DNA from: Rhizosphaericola mali
GTDB lineage: Bacteria; Bacteroidota; Bacteroidia; Chitinophagales; Chitinophagaceae
NCBI RefSeq assembly: GCF_004337365.2
Contig: NZ_CP044016.1
Span: 3,887,507-3,951,506, forward strand
Reading direction: 5' to 3'
DNA length: 64,000 nt
This document shows positions 33,932 to 43,903 of the stretch, piece after piece. A program made the position numbers and the translations under genes. Each line of letters begins with the position of its first letter. Position 1 is the first letter of the stretch. The notes beneath the pieces were generated by a model. The model did not search any database. It had not been told where the DNA came from and was given only the letters and a program-made list of their open reading frames with translations.

Positions 33932-36900
33932 ATGAAAAAGACTACATTTTATTTATTACTATTCATCTTTAGTACGCTTGCATTGAAATCTTACGCGCAG
34001 AAAATCACTTTTGCAGGAACCAACATTCCCGTTCAAAAATTTTTTAACGCTGTACGCGAGCAAACTGGATATACCGTATTTGGAAATTATAGTTTATTGG
34101 AAAACTTTCCCAGTATTACAGTGGATGTAAAAGACAAACCTTTAAACGAGGCATTAAAAGATATTTTGGCAAAAAACAATCTAACTTATTCTATAGAAGG
34201 TAAGATGATCGTACTTACTGAAATAAACAATCAAAAAAATCAGGAAAATCATCAGGTTGGCATTTTTAGTGGAATGGTCGTGGACGAAGATGGAAAACCA
34301 GTTGAAGGCGCCTCTGTTATGAATATGATGAATTCAGACAGAAAGAATAATGATGTTGTAACGGATGCTCATGGAAGTTTTACTATCCAAGCTAAAAAGG
34401 GAGATATGCTCAATGTATATTATGTGGGTTATAAAATTTATAAATTTTCGATATTTTCAATGACTTATGAGCCTTCATTTCAACTCACACCCACAAATAA
34501 AACATTAGAAGAAACTGTAGTAATAGGTTATGGTACCGCACGCAAAAAAGATCTAACAGGATCTGTTGCGGTAGTAGATCCAAATTCTTTTAAAGATCTT
34601 CCTTTATTAACCGTAGATAACGCCCTAGCTGGCAAGGCGGCAGGAGTGGAAGTAACAAAGTCAGATGGAACTCCAGGAGGAGCCGTAAGAATTAGAATAC
34701 GTGGTTCTAGTTCTCTATTAGGAGGAAATGATCCACTATATGTAATTGATGGGATTCCTATACAGCCCCAAAGTAATTTTATTAATCCAGGATATGACGT
34801 ATCTACTCCTTCTGGAAACTATGCCGCATCTGTTGGTGGCTCTGCTACTGGAATGTCTACCGGTATTGTGAACGGAGTAAATTCCTTAAATGGTTTAAAC
34901 CCAGATGACATCGAATCTATGACGGTTCTAAAAGATGCTTCTGCTACAGCAATCTATGGTTCTAAAGCGGCTAATGGTGTAGTAATCATTACTACCAAAA
35001 GAGGGAGGAAGAATTCGAAGCCTTCTATTAGTTTTAATTACTATACTACTTTAACTACACCAAAGTTACCACACCTTTTAAATGCAGATCAATATAAAGA
35101 ATTGGTAACTGAAGCAGCTCAGAATAGTTATGATGCTAGAAAAGCAGCCGGATATTCTATTACAACAAATATTGATGAAATATTAAATAACCCAGATAAT
35201 TATTTTGGGAATAATAATACTAATTGGTTGCATGAAATAACTCATAATACGCTTTCTCACAATGCAGAATTAAGTGTTCAAGGAGGAGGGGAAAACTCTC
35301 GCTATTATAGTTCTATTTCTTATAATAGTACTCCTGGCGCAATCAAAGGTAGTAGCTTTGATAGGATTGCAGGAAAGATAAATCTGGAAAATAATATTAG
35401 CTCAAAATTTAGCGTAAATACTAATTTACTTTTAGGGTATTCTCAACAAAATATTACAAATGGAGCTTTCTCTCAAGCAATTGCCGCTAGACCAGATTGG
35501 TCTCCGTATGATGCTGCAGGAAATTTTGTAAATTTTTCAACTATGGGAGCAACTTATGATGGATTTCTAAATCCTGTAGCCATGTTAAAATCTATTAATT
35601 CGAACAAAACATTGACTTTATTAGGGTCTTTAGGATTGTCTTACAGATTTACAAATGACCTATTATTCAAAAGTGTAGTTTCATTAGATCGTCAAAGCTA
35701 TAATCAAAGAACATTTACTCCAAGTTTTCTCTCTACTGGTGGTTATGTTGGGGCTGGAGGTACTACAACTGCAATAGGTAGTAATGGTAACAGTACTCGT
35801 ACGAATTGGTTTATAGAAAATACGATGTCATATGTAAAAAGTTTTAAAAATAAATCTGATTTGAATATACTAGTAGGTCAATCGTATCAGACTACAAAAA
35901 ATTCTTTTTTTAGTGCTACCGCAAGCGGATACCCAGATAACTATAATTTAACCTCATTATCTTCTGCAGTAACACCATTATATGTAAAAGGAGATGACCC
36001 TCTGAAACCACAGAGTTATCTATTGTCCTTTTATCTAAGGTCTAATTATTCTCTGATGGATAAATATATATTCACATTTACTGGTCGTACGGATGGATCA
36101 TCAAAGTTCGGAACAAATAATAAATGGGGTTATTTTCCATCAGGAGCATTTGCATGGCGTATATCTAATGAAAACTTCTTAAAAAATGTAACTTGGATAG
36201 AAGATATTAAGTTAAGAGCAAGCTATGGCTTAACTGGAAATCAGAATATCGGAGATCAGATGTATAGGACACTATATTCTCCATACAATTATGGAGGACA
36301 AAGCGCGTTAGTGCCCACCCAATTGGGAAATGATGGAATTAAATGGGAGTCTTCCAAACAGTTTGATGGAGGGGCAGATGTATCTATGTTTAAAGGTAGA
36401 CTGCAATTAATGGTAGATTATTATGATAAAAGAAATAATGGAGCCTTATTAAGTTTGCCAGTCGCACCTAGTACTTCGTTTAGCTCATTATTGAGTAATG
36501 CAGTAGGAATAAAAAATAGAGGTTGGGAACTTTCTGTAAATGGAGATATTCTAAAAAGTAAAAATTTTACATGGTCGGGCTCTTGGAATATTTCTTGGAA
36601 TAAATCTTTAGTAACCAAATTAGATGCGGATGCCTCATTAGGTCAATTGGGTAATCTTACTGGTGTTGAAACTGGTAATACCACCTTGATTAAAGGACAG
36701 CCTATTGGGTTGATTACAGGTAGTAGAGTGACCGGTATTATAAAGACGCAAGATGAATTAAATGCGTATAAAGAAAAATTAGGATGGATTGGAGATGTAT
36801 TATATCCTTTTTTAGGTATAGGTGATCCTATGTTTAGCTTGACGGAAACAGGTGGATTTACTGATATAAATAGGTCTGAAATAATTGCACATGGTGCTCC

Positions 36901-37399
36901 TAAATACTATGGAGGATTTTCTCAAAGTTTGAGTTATAAAAATATATCTCTACAAGCGTATTTTACCTATTCTTATGGAGGTCAATTATTGTGGGCTGAT
37001 CATGTTGCTAGTGTAGAATTTGTGGGGCAATCTAATGCGAATGTGGCTATTTTAGGACGGTATAATGCCAATAACACAAATTCCAATCAACCTCGTTTAT
37101 TATATGGCAATGACGGTATATACTCGAAAACAAATTTAGATGTTTTCAGTTCCTCTTATCTCAAGTTAAGGACATTGTCCGTGAACTATAATTTTTCTAA
37201 TACTTCTTGGAGTAAGAAAATGGGGATAAAAGGACTTTCAGCCTACTTGTCTGCAATGAATTTGTTCACTATTACAAAATACCCAGGAAATGATCCAGAG
37301 ACATCTAATGATCCATACAGTGCGGCTGGAGGATACTTCGATATTAGTAATTATCCATCTGTTAAGACTTATTCTGTCGGTATCAAAGCTTCCTTTTAA
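33932..37399 (+). CDS. SusC/RagA-type TonB-dependent receptor with N-terminal STN signalling domain
   Basis: Outer-membrane transporter of 1155 residues. Signal peptide ends YAQ. The STN (secretin/TonB short N-terminal) domain is at about 25-95, the carboxypeptidase-regulatory domain at about 108-190 (GMVVDEDGKPVEGASVMN), the SusC signature TVVIGYGTARKKDLTGSVAVV at about 195-215, and the plug with RIRGSSSLLGGNDPLYVIDG. The rest is beta-barrel. With the sigma/FecR pair upstream, it is a regulated uptake system. Ligand cannot be deduced; no glycoside hydrolases follow. Confidence 0.95.
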   Translation: MKKTTFYLLLFIFSTLALKSYAQKITFAGTNIPVQKFFNAVREQTGYTVFGNYSLLENFPSITVDVKDKPLNEALKDILAKNNLTYSIEGKMIVLTEINNQKNQENHQVGIFSGMVVDEDGKPVEGASVMNMMNSDRKNNDVVTDAHGSFTIQAKKGDMLNVYYVGYKIYKFSIFSMTYEPSFQLTPTNKTLEETVVIGYGTARKKDLTGSVAVVDPNSFKDLPLLTVDNALAGKAAGVEVTKSDGTPGGAVRIRIRGSSSLLGGNDPLYVIDGIPIQPQSNFINPGYDVSTPSGNYAASVGGSATGMSTGIVNGVNSLNGLNPDDIESMTVLKDASATAIYGSKAANGVVIITTKRGRKNSKPSISFNYYTTLTTPKLPHLLNADQYKELVTEAAQNSYDARKAAGYSITTNIDEILNNPDNYFGNNNTNWLHEITHNTLSHNAELSVQGGGENSRYYSSISYNSTPGAIKGSSFDRIAGKINLENNISSKFSVNTNLLLGYSQQNITNGAFSQAIAARPDWSPYDAAGNFVNFSTMGATYDGFLNPVAMLKSINSNKTLTLLGSLGLSYRFTNDLLFKSVVSLDRQSYNQRTFTPSFLSTGGYVGAGGTTTAIGSNGNSTRTNWFIENTMSYVKSFKNKSDLNILVGQSYQTTKNSFFSATASGYPDNYNLTSLSSAVTPLYVKGDDPLKPQSYLLSFYLRSNYSLMDKYIFTFTGRTDGSSKFGTNNKWGYFPSGAFAWRISNENFLKNVTWIEDIKLRASYGLTGNQNIGDQMYRTLYSPYNYGGQSALVPTQLGNDGIKWESSKQFDGGADVSMFKGRLQLMVDYYDKRNNGALLSLPVAPSTSFSSLLSNAVGIKNRGWELSVNGDILKSKNFTWSGSWNISWNKSLVTKLDADASLGQLGNLTGVETGNTTLIKGQPIGLITGSRVTGIIKTQDELNAYKEKLGWIGDVLYPFLGIGDPMFSLTETGGFTDINRSEIIAHGAPKYYGGFSQSLSYKNISLQAYFTYSYGGQLLWADHVASVEFVGQSNANVAILGRYNANNTNSNQPRLLYGNDGIYSKTNLDVFSSSYLKLRTLSVNYNFSNTSWSKKMGIKGLSAYLSAMNLFTITKYPGNDPETSNDPYSAAGGYFDISNYPSVKTYSVGIKASF

Positions 37400-37417
37400 A
37401 TTAAAATGTAAATTCTT

Positions 37418-38863
37418 ATGAATTTTTATACAAAAAATATAGTTTATATATATCTGTTTTTGGCGATCACCTTTGTCGCCTCATGTAATAAGGAGTTAAA
37501 TGTACTACCGACAACCTCTGCAGTAGATGGCAATGTTATTACTGATTCTTCGAGTGCATGGACAGTATTAAATGGGATTTATTATCGATTTGCTAATGGT
37601 GGTGTAGACTTTAATAATGTTCCTATAGAACGCTGGTTTGACGTTATGGAGTTAATCCCATCGGAACTGGTTGGAACCGCTATATATACTGGATCCAGCG
37701 ATGGTTTTGATACCTATACATTTAATTCCACTACATCATCAATAATTTCCATATGGGACTATGGATATAATATTGTAAACGCAGCAAATGGTTTTTTGAA
37801 AAATATTAGTGGAGTAACTTCTATGAATACTTCTATTAAAAATGAAATGGAAGGGGAGGCTAAGTTTTTACGGGCGTATGCTAACACGACTTTATTGTTG
37901 TCCTTTGGTCAATATTATGACACGACAAGTCAATATGGAATTATTTTGAGAACCGATTTTGTAAATACAACCACATTGACCCTTGCAAGAAGTAATGTAG
38001 CTGATTGTTATAGTAATATCTTAGCTGATTTGGATTATGCTATAGCATATCTTCCAGAAAATAACACCTCTAAAATATATGCAAATAGAGCTGCAGCAAA
38101 ATTGTTGAAAGCTCGAGTTTTGATCAATAGAGGTTACCCACAAGATTTAGAAAATGTAGTAACTATAACAAATGATATTATCGCAAATGAACCTTTTACG
38201 ATAGCCTCTAGTTCAAAGGACATATTTCAAAGTAATGGTTTGGCAAACAATGAAGTCTTACTAGGTGTGCAACCATTACCAAATCAAAATTGGAAGTTTT
38301 ATAGATTGCAATATCAAGGAACTTATTCTGCAAATTATAAGGATACTATTTTATATGCTGATGATCCCCGAAATACATGGTATTATAAAAATGATCAAGG
38401 AGGTACAAATATGGGAAGTTCTCTTGATTCAATTTTAGAATTAAGCAAATATTATAGTGGAAACGTTGTAAATCCTGTAATTACAACGTTGTGCGAGTAC
38501 AGCTACGCATTTAGATTGTCTGAGGCATATTTATATAATGCAGAAGCTTTGGCTAGCTTAAATCGCGATTTGACAACTGCAAAAGCAAATCTGAAAATAG
38601 TGCTAAAATCTGTAGGGTTTACCAATTTTGATAGTATTGATGCAATACAAGATGCCGACGATTTGCATTTCGAAATTATTAAAGAAGAGGTTAAAAATTT
38701 TCTTTTGGAAAATGGAACGGACTGGTATGCCTTACGTAGACTTCCTCTCACAGAAATTGCAAAAATACAACCATTACTAACATCAAAAGATCGTTTCATC
38801 CTACCAATTCCTTATGCAGAAATTACAGCAAACAATAAAATAGTTCAAAATCCAAATTATTAA
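37418..38863 (+). CDS. SusD/RagB family nutrient-binding lipoprotein
   Basis: Surface lipoprotein forming the lid of the SusC pore. Lipobox ITFVASC near residue 23, then TPR-like helices (WDYGYNIVNAANGFLKNI, KNEMEGEAKFLRAYANTTLL) and the C-terminal RagB part with EVKNFLLENGTDWYALRRLPL and RFILPIPYAEITANNKIVQNPNY, the classic SusD ending. 481 residues, starting 18 bp behind susC. Confidence 0.94.
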   Translation: MNFYTKNIVYIYLFLAITFVASCNKELNVLPTTSAVDGNVITDSSSAWTVLNGIYYRFANGGVDFNNVPIERWFDVMELIPSELVGTAIYTGSSDGFDTYTFNSTTSSIISIWDYGYNIVNAANGFLKNISGVTSMNTSIKNEMEGEAKFLRAYANTTLLLSFGQYYDTTSQYGIILRTDFVNTTTLTLARSNVADCYSNILADLDYAIAYLPENNTSKIYANRAAAKLLKARVLINRGYPQDLENVVTITNDIIANEPFTIASSSKDIFQSNGLANNEVLLGVQPLPNQNWKFYRLQYQGTYSANYKDTILYADDPRNTWYYKNDQGGTNMGSSLDSILELSKYYSGNVVNPVITTLCEYSYAFRLSEAYLYNAEALASLNRDLTTAKANLKIVLKSVGFTNFDSIDAIQDADDLHFEIIKEEVKNFLLENGTDWYALRRLPLTEIAKIQPLLTSKDRFILPIPYAEITANNKIVQNPNY

Positions 38864-38877
38864 TCAATATCTTATCA

Positions 38878-40050
38878 ATGAAAAAAAAATTTTTAGTTGG
38901 CTTGGCATTGCTCACTACCCTACATATATATGCACAAAAGCAACAGCAATATATTATTAATGGGAATGTGAAAGATGCTTCCAAAGTTTATTTATCCTTA
39001 AATGCGAATGGATATATGCCTACTGATAGTGTTGTAGTTCATAATGGGCATTTTTCATTTAAAGGAAGTTTAAGTTCTACTAGACAAGCGAGTCTGAAAA
39101 TTGTACGTCCTAAAGGAAATGATTATTTTGACTTTTTTATAGAACCTGGCACTATTAATATTAATAGTGATGAGCAAAGTAATATATATGCAGATGGAAC
39201 ACCATCAAACGATTTGGCTTATAATTTTGAAAAAAAGCCAGAAGCTAGAGATTTGATTAATACAATGGCTCCTATGGTGGATTCTTTAAATAATCTATCC
39301 ATGAAGTTGTCTTATATATTTGAGTCAAAAGGGGATTCTTCTCTAGAGGCTAACCAATTAAAAGATGAAATACATAAAGTTCAGAAATTACTAGGGCCAT
39401 ATTCAGATAAATATATAAAACTAAAGATTAAATATATTGCTGATCATCCGCAGTCTTACTATACAGCGGTCAATATTGTGAACCTATTAGAAGGACAAAG
39501 TATTTCGCGCGATAGTGCAGAAGCATTTTATAGTCATCTTGGAAAAAACATCCAAAATTCTTTTATAGGTAGACAGACATATCAATTACTTTTTAATCAA
39601 AAAACGGGAGTAGTCGGCACGGCTGGCGCCTTGTTTTCGGAAACAGGAATAGATGGCAAGACGGTTTCTTTAAAAGATTATCGTGGTAAATATGTATTAC
39701 TAGATTTCTGGGCAAGTTGGTGCGGTCCATGTAGAGCTGGTAATCCAGAAATGATAAAACAATACAATCAGTATAAGTCCAAGAATTTTGAAATCATCGG
39801 CATTGCGGCAGATGACAATGAAGTGAGTAAATGGAAGGACGCTGTCAAAAAGGATAATATTGGTATTTGGAAAAATATTTTGGAAGGACGCGATAAGGCA
39901 GATCAATATGGTAACTCTAAAGATCTATGTATACTATACAATATACATTCTTTTCCTACTAAAATATTGATTGATCCTAAAGGAATGATTATTGGTCGTT
40001 ATTCTGATGACACACCTCTTTATAGTCAACTCGCAGAAATATTTAAATAA
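38878..40050 (+). CDS. TlpA-like thiol:disulfide oxidoreductase with N-terminal DUF4369-like domain
   Basis: Exported (signal peptide to HIYAQ), 390 residues. The N-terminal beta domain (YIINGNVKDASKVYLSLNANG) is DUF4369-like, the middle is helical, and from about residue 250 a thioredoxin-fold AhpC/TSA-Redoxin domain contains the redox motif WASWCGPC (Cys282, Cys285). Such proteins follow SusC/SusD genes in several Bacteroidota loci, where a role in transport or disulfide handling of the ligand is unknown. Paralogue of the next gene. Confidence 0.9.
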   Translation: MKKKFLVGLALLTTLHIYAQKQQQYIINGNVKDASKVYLSLNANGYMPTDSVVVHNGHFSFKGSLSSTRQASLKIVRPKGNDYFDFFIEPGTININSDEQSNIYADGTPSNDLAYNFEKKPEARDLINTMAPMVDSLNNLSMKLSYIFESKGDSSLEANQLKDEIHKVQKLLGPYSDKYIKLKIKYIADHPQSYYTAVNIVNLLEGQSISRDSAEAFYSHLGKNIQNSFIGRQTYQLLFNQKTGVVGTAGALFSETGIDGKTVSLKDYRGKYVLLDFWASWCGPCRAGNPEMIKQYNQYKSKNFEIIGIAADDNEVSKWKDAVKKDNIGIWKNILEGRDKADQYGNSKDLCILYNIHSFPTKILIDPKGMIIGRYSDDTPLYSQLAEIFK

Positions 40051-40071
40051 AATTTTTCTTATAACTCAAAC

Positions 40072-41301
40072 ATGTTTAAAATGAACAATCGTTTTTCTTG
40101 TAAATATTTGAATGTCATATTTACTAGTATTTTTATTTCAGTAATTTTTACACAGGTAGATGCACAAAAAGCGTTTACATACCATTTATCGGGAACATTT
40201 CCTGACATAAAAAAAGCTTATATTGATCACACTGGACCACAAGGATGGAAAACCGATAGTGTTTTCTTAAAGGATGGAAAATTCGAATTTACGGATACGG
40301 CAAGGGAGGTAAGTGTTGCCTCAGTCGAATTGTTAAGAAGGGATGATGGACGAATTTTCAATGGTGGATCTATCCAGTTTAATGTTTTTCAAGAGCCAGG
40401 AAATATTTCATTAAGTTATTATGATCATAACAAAGAGGTAAGCGTAACGGGCACACCTAATAATGATATTAGTACAAAATTTAATAAAGGAAATGAGGAC
40501 TATGAAAATGCAATCCGACCTATTTATGATTCCTTAAATACATATCATTATAAAGCGTTTCTGTTGAGAAAAGATACTATAAATAACAATGCAGATTCTA
40601 TTGCTTATTTCGAAAAAGAAGCGAGACATTATGATAGTTTGGCTCATCCATGGACATTGAAATTTTATCATAGTTTGATGAATGCCATTTATGCGAATCC
40701 TAAAAGCTATTTCACAGCTCATTATACAAAGGGATGGATAGATGAAATTTCGCAAGATTCAGTGAAAGAAATATATAACAATTTAGGACCAGAAATACAG
40801 AATAGTACAATGGGTAAAGACATATTAAATTCACTAAATAGTTCTAATGTTGCTACAACGGGAACAAAAGCACCCTTGTTTGAAGATGACGCAGATATAA
40901 ATGGGAAAAAACTTGCTTTAGCTGACTATAAAGGCAAATATGTATTATTAGATTTTTGGGCAAGTTGGTGTAGTCCTTGTCGAGAAGGGAATCCTCATAT
41001 GATAGAACAATATAATAAATACCATTCTAAAGGTCTAGAAATTATAGGTATATCCGATGATGATAATAATATTGGTGCTTGGAAAAATGCCGTAAAAAAA
41101 GACAATATAGGCATTTGGAAACATATCCTAAGAAGAGCTGGCAAAATGGATGCAAAGGGCAATGACAAAGACGTATCAAAATTATATAATGTAAGTGCTT
41201 ACCCAACAAAAATTCTCATTGATCCCAATGGAATAATCGTTGATAGGTTTATGGATGATAAAAAATTAGATAATCAACTAGAAAGTATATTTTCAAAATA
41301 A
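40072..41301 (+). CDS. second TlpA-like thiol:disulfide oxidoreductase
   Basis: Paralogue of the previous protein, 409 residues, with a signal peptide ending at VDAQ. The start at 40072 or the in-frame ATG at 40081 both fit. Beta-rich N-terminal domain (FTYHLSGTFPDIKKAYIDH), helical middle, and a thioredoxin domain with WASWCSPC (Cys300, Cys303) and GIWKHILRRAGKMDAKGND near the end. The active site differs from the neighbour by Gly to Ser between the cysteines, which would shift redox potential. It ends the operon, before a strong terminator. Confidence 0.88.
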   Translation: MFKMNNRFSCKYLNVIFTSIFISVIFTQVDAQKAFTYHLSGTFPDIKKAYIDHTGPQGWKTDSVFLKDGKFEFTDTAREVSVASVELLRRDDGRIFNGGSIQFNVFQEPGNISLSYYDHNKEVSVTGTPNNDISTKFNKGNEDYENAIRPIYDSLNTYHYKAFLLRKDTINNNADSIAYFEKEARHYDSLAHPWTLKFYHSLMNAIYANPKSYFTAHYTKGWIDEISQDSVKEIYNNLGPEIQNSTMGKDILNSLNSSNVATTGTKAPLFEDDADINGKKLALADYKGKYVLLDFWASWCSPCREGNPHMIEQYNKYHSKGLEIIGISDDDNNIGAWKNAVKKDNIGIWKHILRRAGKMDAKGNDKDVSKLYNVSAYPTKILIDPNGIIVDRFMDDKKLDNQLESIFSK

Positions 41302-41316
41302 ATTTGATTTTTCTTA

Positions 41317-41357
41317 AAAACAAAAGGCACTGAAAGAATTTCAGTGCCTTTTGTTTT
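41317..41357 (+). terminator. strong terminator ending the sigma/FecR/SusCD/TlpA operon
   Basis: Perfect 19-bp stem (AAAACAAAAGGCACTGAAA and its complement) with a 3-nt loop GAA and T-rich end. Confidence 0.9.
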
Positions 41358-41431
41358 AGGATTATAATAACAATTCCAACTATGGAAAATAAGCAGTATA
41401 TACATCCCATTCAGTAAAAAAATTTACGATT

Positions 41432-42100
41432 ATGCATATTCTGCTGCTTACACCATTGATTTTTACAAATTTTTTAGGATGCTACAATAGCAAAGAATCA
41501 ACATCATTAAAAGATAAATTTTATTATGAAGCACCAAAAAATTCCAGTCAAATAAATGATGAATTAGATTCCTCCGATTTCTATTATCGGTTAAGTGCCT
41601 CCGCTGTCAAATTAACGTTTCATCATGTATCCTATGATGCTAATTATTTCTCTATTTCTTATCCCAATGGAGATATACCAAAAGATAAAGGCGTATGTTG
41701 TGATGTAATCATCAGAGCATATCGAGCCGTTGGGATTGATTTACAAAAGTTAGTGCATGAAGATATGAAAAAACATTTTTCGGAATATCCGCGACTATGG
41801 GGTCTAAAACATACCGATACGAATATTGACCATAGAAGAGTGCCTAACCTAATGTGTTATTTTAATAGAAAAAATGCATCAGTAAGCATTTCTAATAAAG
41901 CGAACGACTACCATTATGGAGATATAGTTACATGGGATCTTGGTAATGGACAGACACATATTGGTATAGTCTCACATTTGAAAAATGCGGAAAAAAGTCG
42001 TCCATTAATAGTTCATAATATTGGTAGTGGTCAGATCTTATCTGATTGTTTATTTCAGTTTAAAATTATTGGGCATTATAGGTATAAAATTAGTGTTTAG
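41432..42100 (+). CDS. DUF1287 domain lipoprotein (YijF-like)
   Basis: A lipoprotein signal (TNFLGC) precedes a DUF1287 domain: VSYDANYFSISYPNGDIPKDKGVCCDVIIRAYRAVGIDLQ near 70-110, LWGLKHTDTNIDHRRVPNLMCYF near 125-147, GDIVTWDLGNGQTHIGIVS near 165-183. Conserved Cys, His and Asp suggest a cell-wall hydrolase-like (NlpC/P60-like) fold, but the activity is not established. Convergent with the SMR gene. Confidence 0.85.
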   Translation: MHILLLTPLIFTNFLGCYNSKESTSLKDKFYYEAPKNSSQINDELDSSDFYYRLSASAVKLTFHHVSYDANYFSISYPNGDIPKDKGVCCDVIIRAYRAVGIDLQKLVHEDMKKHFSEYPRLWGLKHTDTNIDHRRVPNLMCYFNRKNASVSISNKANDYHYGDIVTWDLGNGQTHIGIVSHLKNAEKSRPLIVHNIGSGQILSDCLFQFKIIGHYRYKISV

Positions 42101-42119
42101 TGTGCTATAAGAAAATACA

Positions 42120-42446
42120 TTAATGCGAAACCGCTTTTAATCCTATAATAGAACCAATCAAAGTCATGATAAAAAACATTCTCCAAAATGTTGTGGGTTC
42201 CTTAAATACAAAAATTCCAATAACCACAGTACCGACAGCTCCAATTCCAGTCCATACAGCATAGGCAGTTCCGATCGGTAATGTCTCAATTGCCTTCATC
42301 ATCAATAACATACTGGAGATTAATGACACCAAAAATCCTATATACCACAAATACATTTCTGTTCCTATGGTAGATTTCGCCTTACCTAAACATGTGGCAA
42401 ATGCAACCTCAAATAACCCTGCAATAATTAATAATATCCAATTCAT
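42120..42446 (-). CDS. SMR family exporter (SugE/Gdx-like, probable guanidinium exporter)
   Basis: A 108-residue protein with four helices. The essential membrane-embedded Glu13 is in IAGLFEVAFATCL. TAYAVWTGIGAVGTVVIG near 59-76 is the signature of the SugE/Gdx branch, whose studied members export guanidinium. No guanidine riboswitch could be recognised upstream; the gene is 33 bp behind a hydrolase gene on the same strand. Confidence 0.85.
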   Translation of the reverse strand: MNWILLIIAGLFEVAFATCLGKAKSTIGTEMYLWYIGFLVSLISSMLLMMKAIETLPIGTAYAVWTGIGAVGTVVIGIFVFKEPTTFWRMFFIMTLIGSIIGLKAVSH

Positions 42447-42479
42447 AGTTTCGCATTTAAATTGGGAAAGATACTACAA

Positions 42480-43403
42480 CTAAATTTTTTTTATTATCCA
42501 TTGTATGAGTTTCTTATTTTCTACAATACTCCATGAGTGTGGGTGACGTAAATGATTGGGATTTCTAAAACCTTTTTCTGTAGTCAAAATTAATCGCGCA
42601 TCTTTATTTCCTAGTAATTGTAATTCATTGATACATGCCGAACCGTCAATAATATTCAACGATGCAACATCCATATTTCTATTTTTCATCCACCAATAGA
42701 TATCAGGTTCAGAATATATTCTTATAGGAATTTTAGTCAATGGTTTAATAGCTTTTTGAGTTGTATCGCTCATCGAATAAGGAGATAAATCTTGATAACT
42801 TATTCGTTTGGATGTAGGTGTTCCGCCTGTCAATTTTTCTAACTTTTTTATCATGTAATGATTTTCTGTATTTGCAATTTTGTTTGTGGAGATTCGAGTA
42901 GATCGTTTGGCGGCATTGTAAAATCTTTCAAAATCTAGTGGAGGATCAATTGCAAAAACAGCACGCGGTTTTATCGTTGCAGTTTCCGCATATTTGATTG
43001 CGGTACTACCTCCAATTGAAAAGCCTCCAATAATTAATTTTAATGGTGAGATATGATATTTTACTAAAACGGAATCAATTATATTGTTCAAATAGTTTTG
43101 ACTTATGCGATCCACACCAAATGAATACACGCCATCTTGCAAGATGGGAATGATCGTTAATAGCTGATTTTGAGCAGCAAGTTTGGGTAAATTTGTTTGC
43201 AATAAAACATACTCAGGAGTCTCTCCAAATTCTGGCATTAAAATTAAGATGCCATTAAATTTCTTTTCACTTGGTACGATTGCACAATAATATAGCGTCG
43301 AACTATCCTTAGGTCTTAAATATACCTTTTCAATCTTTTGACTTTTCACTGGTTTAGTAAAAAATGTAAGAAAACAGGTAAATATTGCGCTAATCAATTT
43401 CAT
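42480..43403 (-). CDS. exported alpha/beta-hydrolase-like protein
   Basis: The start at 43403 (MKLISAIF) gives a clean signal peptide ending near PVKSQ; an in-frame ATG at 43430 would add nine residues. The nucleophile elbow GGFSIGGS lies near residue 140 and a catalytic-like His sits in LRHPHSWS near the end. The lid region is helical. Substrate unknown; esterase-like action is inferred only from the fold. It lies upstream of the SMR gene on the same strand. Confidence 0.7.
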   Translation of the reverse strand: MKLISAIFTCFLTFFTKPVKSQKIEKVYLRPKDSSTLYYCAIVPSEKKFNGILILMPEFGETPEYVLLQTNLPKLAAQNQLLTIIPILQDGVYSFGVDRISQNYLNNIIDSVLVKYHISPLKLIIGGFSIGGSTAIKYAETATIKPRAVFAIDPPLDFERFYNAAKRSTRISTNKIANTENHYMIKKLEKLTGGTPTSKRISYQDLSPYSMSDTTQKAIKPLTKIPIRIYSEPDIYWWMKNRNMDVASLNIIDGSACINELQLLGNKDARLILTTEKGFRNPNHLRHPHSWSIVENKKLIQWIIKKI

Positions 43404-43476
43404 AGATGAATGTAGAATAAAATTTAACAAAATTATCCTGTGAGCATTTATTAACTTTAAGGTAAAATTATATGCT

Positions 43477-43845
43477 ATGAAATTTACATTTACTTTAATG
43501 GCAATTTTCTTCTTTCACTTCGCTCATTCACAAGCGAATCCAACAATTAAAATAACCGTGGATAGTTTGAATCAAAGGGTCAAAGAATTAAAATGTAATG
43601 CTGGTGTGATTGACCAAGATCAATCTGCAATTATAGCTATTTTGGAAAATATTAAAAAGGAAAATTTGCAAGGTTATGAAACGTATTGGATAAATACAAA
43701 TACTAAAGAAGTATATAAAAATCCCAACATAAATATACTCTCGAGTCCAAATGCGATAAAATTCATCAATAAAATGTATCCCTCTGATTCAAATACAGAC
43801 TCTTCCAAACAAAAAGGCATCCTCATTTTATTCGCCAAAAATTAG
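43477..43845 (+). CDS. small secreted protein of unknown function
   Basis: 122 residues: signal peptide ending FAHSQ, then a helical stretch VDSLNQRVKELKCNAGVIDQDQSAIIAILENIKKE and a mixed C-terminal region. No family recognised. A near -7 box TAACTTTA (one mismatch) lies at about 43450. Terminator follows. Confidence 0.55.
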   Translation: MKFTFTLMAIFFFHFAHSQANPTIKITVDSLNQRVKELKCNAGVIDQDQSAIIAILENIKKENLQGYETYWINTNTKEVYKNPNINILSSPNAIKFINKMYPSDSNTDSSKQKGILILFAKN

Positions 43846-43853
43846 AAACAAAA

Positions 43854-43875
43854 ACGCAACTCAAATGAGTTGCGT
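43854..43875. terminator. bidirectional terminator between small secreted protein and recA
   Basis: Perfect 10-bp stem ACGCAACTCA with TGAGTTGCGT, 2-nt loop; A-rich on one side. Confidence 0.75.
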
Positions 43876-43903
43876 CCATTAAAATTACTATAAACTATAA
43901 AAA

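Noticed and set aside
42447-42480. Guanidine riboswitch for the SMR exporter
   Set aside because: Only 33 bp separate it from the upstream gene and no ACGR-type structured leader is visible.
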